A stretch of DNA of 8,955 bases, from the NCBI GenBank assembly GCA_959020865.1, contig CAUEUD010000156.1, positions 1 through 8,955 of the forward strand. Direction: 5' to 3'. Below the pieces are notes generated by a model, which was given only the letters and a program-made list of their open reading frames with translations, ran no database searches and was not told where the DNA came from. A program made the translations under genes and the position numbers. Each line of letters opens with the position of its first letter. Position 1 is the first letter of the stretch. Shown piece after piece: positions 1 through 5,965 of this stretch. This DNA comes from Eubacterium limosum (GTDB lineage Bacteria > Bacillota > Clostridia > Eubacteriales > Eubacteriaceae).

Positions 1-48
1 TTAAAAATGAATTTTTTCCAGTTCATAGGCAATTTACTTTAAGAGTGT

Positions 49-77
49 TTATTAATCCGTATAAAATGTGCTATAAT
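49..77 (+). promoter_or_regulatory. Extended -10 promoter of the pilus-like operon
   Basis: A consensus TATAAT lies at 72-77, preceded by TG at 69-70, which makes an extended -10 element. The -35 is weak: TTATTA at 49-54 with a 17-bp spacer. Transcription should start near 84, giving a leader of about 62 nt before the first gene. No other promoter of this quality is seen before 4956, so it probably drives all seven genes to 4950. Confidence 0.7.
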
Positions 78-120
78 GAAAGCAAAAAATAACTAAAAAT
101 AATTTATATCTGCGCGGTGG

Positions 121-145
121 CGCGTGCCCGGCGCGGCGGAGAGGG
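121..145 (+). promoter_or_regulatory. GC-rich leader hairpin and Shine-Dalgarno
   Basis: The AT-rich leader changes sharply to GC-rich sequence from 111. Positions 121-125 can pair with 131-135 (five pairs, loop of five). Directly after comes the SD-like GGAGAGGG at 138-145, which touches the ATG at 146. That spacing is too short for good initiation from 146, so the GTG at 149 may be the real start. A hairpin this close to the SD could tune translation, which is inference. Confidence 0.4.
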
Positions 146-1075
146 ATGGTGAGACCCATAAAGAAAATTAAATATGTTCTGTCTGTTTTTTTATGCCTTC
201 TGATGGGTCTGGCCGGTGCGGGCTGCGGCGGCTCGGAGGTCTCGGAAAGCGGCACCTACACGCTGCCGGAGCTGGTGGTTCCAGCCTATTCTGGCGCGGA
301 CACCTCGAGCTGTGATGTGGGCGGCTTTGACACCACCGGCGCGGACAGCGGCTATGTGATGGCGAGCTACACGGGCGGCGTGCCGGCCAAGCTTCAGGTG
401 GCAAAGGACGGTGTAAAATACAATTACGATATCCCCGCCACAGGCGAGTACACGATTTTTCCGCTTCAGATGGGAAACGGTACCTATTCCATACGGCTGC
501 TGGTGGGGGTGGGCGATAACCGCTACACGGCTGTGCTGGAGGAGGATGTGGACGCTTCTGTCGCAAGTGAGTTTGCGCCCTTTGTGGTGCCGAACCAGAT
601 TGTGGACTACAACGCGGGCAGCGCCTGCGTGGCCTTTGCCAGAGAGCAGGCTGCCGGCATGAGCTCGGACGCGGACGTGGTCAAGGTGGTCTACGCCTAC
701 ATTAAGGACCATGTGACCTATGACGTCGCCAAGGCTCAGTCGCCGCCGGTGGGCTACATTCCCTCAGTGGACGACACTTTTTCAACCAATACGGGCATCT
801 GCTTTGATTACGCGTCGCTGGCGGCAGCCATGCTGCGGTCCTGCGGCATCCCGACCAAGGTGGAGACCGGCTACATATCGCCGTCGGGCATCTACCATGC
901 CTGGAACGAGGTCTACGTGAAGGACTCGGGCTGGATTGAGGTGGGCTTTAAGATTGACGCGAATACCTGGACGCTGCTGGACCTGACCTTTGCGGCAGGT
1001 TCGTCGAAAAGCGATCTGTCTGGCTTTATCGGCGACGGCAATGAGAATACCTATGAAACGCAATATACCTATTAG
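146..1075 (+). CDS. Transglutaminase-like domain lipoprotein
   Basis: This is a predicted secreted, lipid-anchored protein of 309 aa. The N-terminus has basic residues (K6, K7, K9), a hydrophobic stretch at about 10-25 and a lipobox-like LAGAGC with Cys27 as the probable lipidated residue (Gly at -3 is atypical). Residues 60-140 look beta-rich. The C-terminal third is a transglutaminase-like/papain-fold core with the expected triad: Cys219 in TGICFDYA, His251 in YHAWNEV and Asp279 in LLDLTF. Such domains act as proteases, amidases or cross-linkers, and the substrate cannot be read from sequence. It is the first gene of the operon, and its stop at 1075 overlaps the SD of the pilC-like gene, so a role in processing, anchoring or cross-linking the surface appendage is a reasonable inference. 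The start may be ATG 146 or GTG 149. The fold is well supported; the function is open. Confidence 0.85.
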   Translation: MVRPIKKIKYVLSVFLCLLMGLAGAGCGGSEVSESGTYTLPELVVPAYSGADTSSCDVGGFDTTGADSGYVMASYTGGVPAKLQVAKDGVKYNYDIPATGEYTIFPLQMGNGTYSIRLLVGVGDNRYTAVLEEDVDASVASEFAPFVVPNQIVDYNAGSACVAFAREQAAGMSSDADVVKVVYAYIKDHVTYDVAKAQSPPVGYIPSVDDTFSTNTGICFDYASLAAAMLRSCGIPTKVETGYISPSGIYHAWNEVYVKDSGWIEVGFKIDANTWTLLDLTFAAGSSKSDLSGFIGDGNENTYETQYTY

Positions 1076-1086
1076 GGAGGTACAGA

Positions 1087-2139
1087 ATGGGAAGAGTAAA
1101 TAAGAAGCAGGCCATGAGCTCTGCGGAGCTGTCCGCGCTGTTTACCAGCATGTCGATGGTGCTGGATTCGGGGGTCACTGTGAACGACTGCCTGTCAATG
1201 ATGGTACAGGACGCGGAGGACAGCCGCTTTAAGCGTGTCCTGGAATCGGTCGGGAAAAATTTGCTGGAGGAATACTTCCTTTATAAAGCGATGGAAAAAA
1301 CCGGCGGCTTTCCGGAATACGCACTGGGCATGATCGAGGTCGGCGAGACCTCCGGCCGCCTGGCAGAGGTGCTCGCTTCTCTGGGCGATTACTATCTGCA
1401 GGAGGACGGCATCAAGAAACAGGCCAAGAGCGCGGTACTGAGCCCGCTTTTACTCATCGCCATGATGGCAGTGGTCGTGCTGTTTCTGGTGTACGCCATT
1501 ATGCCGGTGTTCAAGGATGTGTTCCGCCAGCTGGGTGTGGACCTGAGCGGCGCCTCGGGCAACGCGCTGGCGTTCCAGGCCGGCAATGTCATTATGATTG
1601 TGGTGGGCGTTGTGCTTGTGCTGCTGTTAGGCTGTGTGCTGTTCTATGTGTTCAGCCCGGCGGGCAAGCGGTTCTTTAACGGACTGGCAGAGCGCTTTGT
1701 GGCCACGCGGGACATCTTTTACCGGCTGGACGCGGCCCGCTTCATGGGGGCGCTGTCGATCCTCATGACCAGCGGTATTGCCATGGAGCAGGCTTTGGGC
1801 CTGGCCAAGCAGACGGTGTCGAGCCAGGCCTTCGGCGAGAAGATCGACGCCTGCCTGACTTCGGTGGAGCAGGGCGAGCCCTTTGAGGAAGCGGTGTTAA
1901 AAACCGGGCTGCTGAGGGGCGTTTACGCCAAGGTGCTCATGGGCGGCAGCAAAAGCGGTTCTCTGGACCGGGCGGCCGCGCACATTTCAAAAATTTATTT
2001 TGAGGAGGCCCAGGATAAGATCGACGGACTGATCGCAGTCATCGAGCCGGCGCTGGTCTCGCTTTTGTCCATTGCCATCGGCGCCATTCTGGTCGCAATT
2101 CTGCTGCCGCTCATCGGTATTATGTCTAATATCGGCTGA
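1087..2139 (+). CDS. pilC: PilC/GspF-family pilus inner-membrane platform protein
   Basis: This is the polytopic platform protein of type IV pilus and type II secretion machines, which couples the cytoplasmic ATPase to pilin assembly or removal. The 350-aa protein has two T2SSF repeats, at about 15-135 and 215-340. The repeat signatures are visible as EVGETSGRL (84-92) and GGSKSGSLD (286-294). Membrane segments lie at about 117-142, 165-189 and 318-346. It is shorter than typical PilC (about 400 aa) because the N-terminal extension is lacking, as in many Gram-positive GspF/ComGB-like proteins. A strong SD, AGGGAGG at 1074-1080, sits 6 nt before the ATG. The pilT-like gene of the same operon encodes its natural partner. 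The family call is firm; type IV pilus versus pseudopilus use is not settled. Confidence 0.9.
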   Translation: MGRVNKKQAMSSAELSALFTSMSMVLDSGVTVNDCLSMMVQDAEDSRFKRVLESVGKNLLEEYFLYKAMEKTGGFPEYALGMIEVGETSGRLAEVLASLGDYYLQEDGIKKQAKSAVLSPLLLIAMMAVVVLFLVYAIMPVFKDVFRQLGVDLSGASGNALAFQAGNVIMIVVGVVLVLLLGCVLFYVFSPAGKRFFNGLAERFVATRDIFYRLDAARFMGALSILMTSGIAMEQALGLAKQTVSSQAFGEKIDACLTSVEQGEPFEEAVLKTGLLRGVYAKVLMGGSKSGSLDRAAAHISKIYFEEAQDKIDGLIAVIEPALVSLLSIAIGAILVAILLPLIGIMSNIG

Positions 2140-2169
2140 TGGGCAGCGCTGTGAAAAGAGGGAATTTTA

Positions 2170-2475
2170 ATGGAAACGAAAAAGAATAAAATACATTTTC
2201 TGCCCTCAGTCATCATCTTTGCGGTCATCGTGCTTCTGGTGTGGCTGCTGTTCAGCCGGGCGTCTGCCAGCATGGATACGGACGGCGGACAGACGCTGGA
2301 GACAGCCCTTGAAAACTCTGCGGTACTGTGCTATTCCCTGGAGGGCTTTTATCCGCCGAGCTTAGACTACCTGGCCGATAACTACGGCGTGGTGGTGGAT
2401 CAGGAGCACTACATTGTCCACTATGATGTCTTTGCGTCCAATATGATGCCCGACATCCGCGTTGTGCCGAAATAG
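2170..2475 (+). CDS. Small pilin-like membrane protein of the pilus operon
   Basis: This 101-aa protein has a short lysine-rich N-terminus (K4, K5, K7), one hydrophobic helix at about 11-28 and a small extracellular domain. The domain begins with an amphipathic stretch (41-60) and continues with GFYPPSLDYL (59-68), which recalls the conserved turn of major pseudopilins of the GspG type. The overall plan of N-terminal helix, soluble helix and small globular end is pilin-like. However, no glycine followed by a hydrophobic residue and Glu+5 is found, so it has no recognisable prepilin peptidase site. SD AGAGGGA (2157-2163) is 6 nt before the ATG. It lies 30 bp after pilC. I know similar hypothetical proteins beside GspF genes in Clostridia, but no function. 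A minor pilin or a membrane adaptor are both possible. Confidence 0.75.
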   Translation: METKKNKIHFLPSVIIFAVIVLLVWLLFSRASASMDTDGGQTLETALENSAVLCYSLEGFYPPSLDYLADNYGVVVDQEHYIVHYDVFASNMMPDIRVVPK

Positions 2476-2489
2476 GAAAGGAGCGGGAA

Positions 2490-3005
2490 ATGTTTCATAA
2501 CAAACAAAATGAGAGCATGCTGTCAACCTTTGTCCTGCCTATTTCACTGGTCTGCCTTTTTGCTTTGTCGGCTCTGGTGCTCACCTTTCTGGGCTCTGGC
2601 AATTACAAGCATATCAAGACCAACTACGACGATACCTCCGAGGCGACGGTGGCGGTCTCTTACCTGAGCACCAAGGTGCGCCAGAACAACCGGGAAAACG
2701 CCATCACAGTGGTTCACACAGCGGACGGCGACCGTCTGGAAATACTGGAGCACATCGGGGACAAGGCGTACCGGACCGTCATCTACTGTCAGGACGGCGC
2801 CCTGTATGAGAGCACCTTTACAGACGGACAGCCGGGCGGCCTCGAAGCCAACGCCATGCGCGTCGCGGATCTGGACGCCCTGCGTGTGCGCGCGGAGGGG
2901 AGCAGGCTCCTGAATTTTGAGGTGACAGGCAAGGACGGCGCGGTGTACACTTTTTCGCAGAGCGTGGTCGGAGCGGACAGCCAGGAAGCGGGTGATGCAC
3001 AGTGA
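2490..3005 (+). CDS. DUF4860-like single-pass protein of the pilus operon
   Basis: This 171-aa protein has a hydrophobic helix at about 11-34 followed by a predicted extracellular domain. The pattern of TM helix, a Tyr-Lys segment, the AVSYLSTKVRQN stretch (about 55-66) and later beta-strands with GDRLEILEHIG and YRTVIYCQDG resembles, from memory, the DUF4860 family of Clostridia. That family also lies next to GspF and PilT genes. The region after the helix looks like the stalk and beta-sheet of a minor pseudopilin, but no prepilin peptidase motif is visible. SD AAGGAG at 2478-2483 precedes the ATG by 6 nt. Its TGA overlaps the GTG of the next gene by 4 bp, so the two are translationally coupled. 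Function unknown; a minor pilin-like role is inference. Confidence 0.75.
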   Translation: MFHNKQNESMLSTFVLPISLVCLFALSALVLTFLGSGNYKHIKTNYDDTSEATVAVSYLSTKVRQNNRENAITVVHTADGDRLEILEHIGDKAYRTVIYCQDGALYESTFTDGQPGGLEANAMRVADLDALRVRAEGSRLLNFEVTGKDGAVYTFSQSVVGADSQEAGDAQ

Positions 3006-3439
3006 AACAGCGCTTCAGATCATCGGGCTTTTTTGTGGAGCTCATCATCACCATTGTCTTTTTTGCCATTGCCTGCTGTATCATTGTGCAACTCTTTGCA
3101 AAGGCCGGACTCATGAGCAGCGAGGCGTTTGACAGGCGGGGCGCGGCAGCCCAGTGCCAGACGCTGTGCGAGACCATCAAAGGAACCGGCAGCCTGGACA
3201 GTGTGCTGGAGGACGGCTGCTATGAAAAATCCGGCAGCAGTGTCCGGGTTTTCTACGACGGGGACTGGAAAATGACGACGAGGGACGCCGCGGTGTTCAG
3301 TGTCACTGTGAGCACTGAGGCTGTGGCCCAGACTGCGGGGAGCCTTGAGAAAATGCGTTTTGAAGCCCTCAAGGGCACAACGCCGCTTTACACCATGTCC
3401 GGCGCCCAGTATTTTAAAGAACCAGCGGAGGTGCAGTGA
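3002..3439 (+). CDS. Prepilin-like minor (pseudo)pilin
   Basis: This 145-aa protein has a basic leader (K2, R4, R6) then SSGFFVELI, followed by a hydrophobic helix to about residue 32. This is the plan of a type IV prepilin: basic leader, Gly at the cleavage site, Phe at +1 and a Glu near +5. Here the Glu (E13) is at +4 if cleavage follows Gly9, or at +5 if it follows Ser8. The remaining 110 residues show no enzyme motif and would be the pilin head. The start is GTG at 3002, overlapping the upstream stop in GTGA. No in-frame ATG exists before Met37, which lies beyond the helix, so GTG is almost certainly correct. A GGGTGA at 2990-2995 can serve as SD. A prepilin peptidase must be supplied from elsewhere. 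Confidence 0.8.
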   Translation: MKQRFRSSGFFVELIITIVFFAIACCIIVQLFAKAGLMSSEAFDRRGAAAQCQTLCETIKGTGSLDSVLEDGCYEKSGSSVRVFYDGDWKMTTRDAAVFSVTVSTEAVAQTAGSLEKMRFEALKGTTPLYTMSGAQYFKEPAEVQ

Positions 3440-3882
3440 TGCGTAAGAACAAGCAGGGCATGAGCGTGGGCGTCGTGTCGCTCATTATGATTTTTGTGGT
3501 CTTTCTGCTGGTAAGTCTGGCAGTCCTGAGCCTGACCACCGCGTCGGCCAACACGCGTATGGCAGAGAAATCCCTGTCCATGCAGAACGCCTACTATGAA
3601 GCTGACGCCACAGCTCAGGAAACCCTGGCCAAGATCGACGGCGTGCTGAGGACCGGCGGCGCAGACTCGGGCGCCCTCGAAGCCCTGGGGCGGGGCGTCG
3701 TTTATGACCCGGAAACGGGTGTGATCGCTTTTGATACGAAGGTCAGCAGCACCGCCACCCTGAAAAGCGAGCTGCGTGTCGAGGGAGACAGCGTGTCGGT
3801 GACCCGGTGGCAGACCGTGATGGACGGCGATTGGCAGCCGGACAGCGATACTGAGAATTTATGGAATGGAGGGGCTTCGTAA
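3439..3882 (+). CDS. PilX-like single-pass protein of the pilus operon
   Basis: With ATG 3439 as start the protein has 147 aa. The ATG shares one base with the upstream stop (TGATG), and GGAGGTG at 3427-3433 is well placed as SD. A GTG one codon earlier, at 3436, is possible but less likely. A basic start (R2, K3, K5) is followed by a hydrophobic helix at about 10-33. Next come SANTR and an alpha-helical stretch with AYYEADATAQETLAKID (51-67), which resembles the helix following the membrane segment in PilX-type minor pilins. No Glu at +5 after a glycine is seen. The C-terminal half is small and featureless. It is best read as an assembly-initiating or minor component of the pilus-like machine, from location and topology. 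I cannot name a specific family with certainty. Confidence 0.75.
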   Translation: MRKNKQGMSVGVVSLIMIFVVFLLVSLAVLSLTTASANTRMAEKSLSMQNAYYEADATAQETLAKIDGVLRTGGADSGALEALGRGVVYDPETGVIAFDTKVSSTATLKSELRVEGDSVSVTRWQTVMDGDWQPDSDTENLWNGGAS

Positions 3883-4950
3883 ATGGAATTACTGGATTAT
3901 CTGGAAGAGTCGGTGGCCCGGAAGGCATCGGATGTTTTCATTATCACCAATTTTCCCTGCTCCTACCGCATTGACGGCAAGATCGTCAGGGGGGAGGGCG
4001 AGGTGTTTACACCCCAGGAGACCGAGCGCCTGATCCGTGAGATCTACGACCTGACCGGCGGCCGCTCCATTGAGAAATTTGAGGAGAGCGGCGACGATGA
4101 CTTCTCCTTTGCGCTGAAGGGCATTGGCCGTTTCAGAGCCAATGTGTACCGCCAGCGCGGGACGCTGGCAGCTGTGATCCGGGTGGTATCCTTTGGGCTG
4201 CCGGACCCGGCGGCGCTGTCGATTCCGCAGACGGTGCTGGATCTCAGCAGGAAGAAGAACGGGCTGGTGCTGGTGACCGGGCCTGCGGGCAGTGGGAAAT
4301 CCACGACGCTGGCCTGTATCATCGACAAGATCAACCATGAGAAGAGCGGGCATATCGTGACAATGGAGGACCCCATCGAGTATATCCACCGCCACAACCA
4401 GTGCATTGTGACCCAGCGTGAAATCCCGCACGATTCCCAGAGCTATGTGACAGCCTTAAAAGCAGTGCTGCGCCAGTCGCCAGACGTCATTCTTCTGGGT
4501 GAGCTCAGAGACCTTGAGACCATCGAGATCGCCATGACAGCGGCTGAGACCGGTCAGCTGGTCTTTTCGACCCTGCACACCACCGGCACCGCCAACACCA
4601 TCGACCGGATCATTGACGTGTTTTCCGCGAACCAGCAGCACCAGATACGCACTCAGCTTTCCATGATTCTGCAGGCAGTGGTGTCCCAGCAGCTGGTGCC
4701 CACAGTGGACGGCAGCCTGACGCCGGCCTTTGAGATCATGCTGGTCACGCCGGCCATCCGCAATATGATAAGAGACGGTAAGGTGCACCAGATCGACTCG
4801 GCCATTTTCTCAGGCACCAAGGACGGCATGTGCACAATGGATACCAGCCTTCTGGAGCTGTACCGCCAGGGCCGTATTACCGAGCAGACAGCCCTCATGT
4901 ACAGCCAGAACCACGAATCGCTGGCTCAGAAGCTTAAGGCGGCCAAATAA
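3883..4950 (+). CDS. pilT: PilT-type twitching/retraction ATPase
   Basis: This is a hexameric cytoplasmic secretion ATPase that powers pilin movement through the PilC-like platform. The 355-aa length is typical of PilT. Motifs in order are an N-terminal PAS-like domain (about 1-100) with ASDVFI, Walker A GPAGSGKST (133-141), the Asp box around TMEDPIEYIH (160-169), Walker B VILLGELRD (202-210) and the His box TLHTTGT (230-236). The C-terminal AIRNMIRDGK (291-300) is the AIRNLIRE signature that marks PilT against PilB. PilB's tetracysteine zinc motif is absent. The ATG abuts the upstream TAA, with SD GGAGGGG at 3868-3874. It is the last gene of the operon and the only ATPase in it, which is unusual if it works purely in retraction. 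Family assignment is very secure; direction of work is not. Confidence 0.95.
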   Translation: MELLDYLEESVARKASDVFIITNFPCSYRIDGKIVRGEGEVFTPQETERLIREIYDLTGGRSIEKFEESGDDDFSFALKGIGRFRANVYRQRGTLAAVIRVVSFGLPDPAALSIPQTVLDLSRKKNGLVLVTGPAGSGKSTTLACIIDKINHEKSGHIVTMEDPIEYIHRHNQCIVTQREIPHDSQSYVTALKAVLRQSPDVILLGELRDLETIEIAMTAAETGQLVFSTLHTTGTANTIDRIIDVFSANQQHQIRTQLSMILQAVVSQQLVPTVDGSLTPAFEIMLVTPAIRNMIRDGKVHQIDSAIFSGTKDGMCTMDTSLLELYRQGRITEQTALMYSQNHESLAQKLKAAK

Positions 4951-4955
4951 AAAAC

Positions 4956-4984
4956 TTTACTTTTCAGCCTGGGTTCGGTACAAT
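4956..4984 (+). promoter_or_regulatory. Promoter of the ArsR-family regulator
   Basis: TTTACT (4956-4961) and TACAAT (4979-4984) are separated by 17 bp, a good sigma-A match. The expected start, about 4991, falls inside the adjacent palindrome. No intrinsic terminator is evident between pilT and this promoter, so some read-through from the pilus operon is possible. Confidence 0.75.
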
Positions 4985-4986
4985 AT

Positions 4987-5006
4987 ATATGAATGATCAT
5001 TCATAT
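4987..5006 (+). promoter_or_regulatory. ArsR/SmtB-type operator palindrome
   Basis: This is a perfect 20-bp inverted repeat with half-site ATATGAATGA and no spacer, centred between 4996 and 4997. ArsR/SmtB-family repressors bind AT-rich inverted repeats of this kind. It starts two bases after the -10 box and covers the likely transcription start, so a bound dimer would block initiation. The repressor gene starts 15 bp further on, which fits autorepression relieved by metal. Confidence 0.8.
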
Positions 5007-5020
5007 GAAAGGAAAAATCC

Positions 5021-5383
5021 ATGATTGATAAAAACGGCATTGAGCGCTGTGATTTTGCCCACGCGCATGAAGATATTGTAAGAACGGTCATGGACCGGAT
5101 GCCCGACGAGGAGACCTTATACGACCTGGCGGAGCTGTTCAAGGTTTTTGGGGACTCCACACGGGTTAAGATTCTCTGTGTCCTCTTTGAGGCTGAGATG
5201 TGTGTCTGCGACATCGCCGAGCTTCTGAGCATGAGCCAGTCCGCCATCTCCCACCAGCTCCGGGTGCTCAAGCAGTCCAAGCTGGTTAAGAACCGGCGGG
5301 AGGGAAAAACGATTTTCTATTCGCTGGCCGACGAGCACGTCCGCGCGATTTTTAACCAGGGAATGGAGCATATAATGGAATGA
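5021..5383 (+). CDS. ArsR/SmtB-family metal-sensing repressor
   Basis: This is a dimeric winged-helix repressor that leaves DNA when metal binds. The 120-aa protein has an N-terminal arm, a winged-helix core at about 33-102 with LFKVFGDSTRVKIL, a recognition helix around SQSAISHQLRVLK (72-84) and a beta-wing at about 88-102. Two ligand sets are visible. The alpha3N-type site has Cys61-Val-Cys63-Asp64 with Cys10, His14 and His16 from the arm. The alpha5 site has Asp104, His106, His117 and Glu120, the DxH...HxxE pattern of SmtB/CzrA zinc sensors. Holding both resembles SmtB and ZiaR. Zn, Cd or Pb are the likely metals; which one cannot be decided here. SD AAAGGA (5008-5013) is 7 nt before the ATG. 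The usual neighbour, a P-type ATPase or cation transporter, is absent, so it is an orphan in this window. Confidence 0.9.
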   Translation: MIDKNGIERCDFAHAHEDIVRTVMDRMPDEETLYDLAELFKVFGDSTRVKILCVLFEAEMCVCDIAELLSMSQSAISHQLRVLKQSKLVKNRREGKTIFYSLADEHVRAIFNQGMEHIME

Positions 5384-5707
5384 GGGTACGGTCTGGTAAG
5401 TGACTGTATCCGAGGCTCTGCCTTTTATCCAGATAAGAAAAAGCATCCAGGCGCTGCGTACAACGGCCCAGTAAAGCACTGTTTTGGTAAAACAGCCGGA
5501 CACTGGTGTCATAAAACATCGACTTTATTGAAGAAGGTTCTATTGTTACGGTAACACCCGCAGGACAGCTTTTTCTTCCTTAGGTAAAAGGCGCCGCCTC
5601 TTGAAGCTTTTTTGACGCGTTAATGGAGAAGGGAGGGTGTTATACCTGGCGAGCCGGCTGCCTTCTGCCTGGGTAAAATCTTTTTGAAAAAAATCGGAAA
5701 TATTTTC
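5384..5707. other. Gene-free stretch with small inverted repeats
   Basis: I see no credible gene in these roughly 320 bp. They contain a perfect 7-bp hairpin CTGTTTT/AAAACAG at 5479-5495 (loop GGT) without a T-run. GACAC/GTGTC lies at 5499-5510, and an inverted repeat TGTTAC-G-GTAACA at 5544-5556 could be a protein-binding site. A weak GC stem at 5589-5599 is followed, after a gap, by a T-run at 5608-5613, which could be a poor terminator for the ArsR-family gene. The reading frame of that gene stays open for 49 codons after its TGA, a length that chance allows. Confidence 0.5.
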
Positions 5708-5736
5708 TTGACAAATCCTGTAAAAAAAGCTAAAAT
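5708..5736 (+). promoter_or_regulatory. Strong promoter of tRNA-Gln
   Basis: A perfect TTGACA (5708-5713) is followed after 17 bp by TAAAAT (5731-5736). The start is expected near 5743, leaving a short 5' leader of about 24 nt before the mature tRNA. This is the best promoter in the window, as expected for a stable RNA. Confidence 0.9.
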
Positions 5737-5766
5737 AAGTATCGTGCTCAGAACGGAGTACACTGT

Positions 5767-5841
5767 AGGGGTGTCGCCAAGCGGTAAGGCAATGGACTCT
5801 GACTCCATCATTCGCAGGTTCGAATCCTGCCACCCTTGCCA
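5767..5841 (+). tRNA. tRNA-Gln (anticodon CUG)
   Basis: This is a complete 75-nt tRNA including an encoded CCA. The acceptor arm pairs 5767-5773 with 5831-5837 (seven pairs, one G-U). The discriminator is G at 5838, as expected for glutamine, followed by CCA at 5839-5841. The anticodon stem is ATGGA/TCCAT (5792-5796 with 5804-5808) around a seven-base loop CTCTGAC, with anticodon CTG at 5799-5801 reading CAG. The T arm is GCAGG-TTCGAAT-CCTGC. It has its own promoter and terminator and is a single-gene unit. In the Bacillota such tRNAs are usually charged through Glu-tRNA-Gln amidation, which is general knowledge rather than something seen here. Confidence 0.97.
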
Positions 5842-5854
5842 TTTTGTTTTATCG

Positions 5855-5877
5855 GATCAGCAATGCTGGTCTTTTTT
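5855..5877 (+). terminator. Intrinsic terminator of tRNA-Gln
   Basis: The stem GATCAGC/GCTGGTC (seven pairs, one G-U) with loop AAT is followed directly by six T and, after one C, seven more T up to 5885. It lies 13 bp after the tRNA CCA end. Confidence 0.9.
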
Positions 5878-5953
5878 CTTTTTTTGCACACCCGTGTCAA
5901 CATTTGGCCGTGAGAAATATTGGAACAGACTTTTCTTTTCGCGTGATCAGGCG

Positions 5954-5959
5954 TATAAT
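5954..5959 (+). promoter_or_regulatory. -10 box of a leader promoter upstream of larE
   Basis: This is a consensus TATAAT. The -35 is poor: TTTTCT at 5931-5936 gives a 17-bp spacer but matches only partly. The start would be near 5966, which places the whole 5966-6079 leader in the transcript. An activator or other factor might compensate for the -35; nothing in the sequence decides this. Confidence 0.5.
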
Positions 5960-5965
5960 ATTGCC

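Noticed and set aside
191..712. Long minus-strand open frames opposite the lipoprotein gene
   Set aside because: They are shadows of a GC-rich coding gene with clear motifs on the plus strand. The same holds for minus-strand frames opposite pilT, larB and larC.
4951..4980. Terminator after pilT
   Set aside because: Only A- and T-rich sequence without a convincing GC stem followed by a T-run is present.
5384..5533. Possible TGA read-through extension of the ArsR-family protein, rich in Cys and His
   Set aside because: The frame stays open for 49 codons after TGA, but the protein already ends at the usual family position, the codons do not look like those of the neighbours, and such a length is expected fairly often by chance.
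5546..5842. Open frame on the minus strand beginning MARVAGFEPAND
   Set aside because: This is the antisense translation of the tRNA-Gln gene, a well-known false annotation; the rest covers its promoter and empty sequence.
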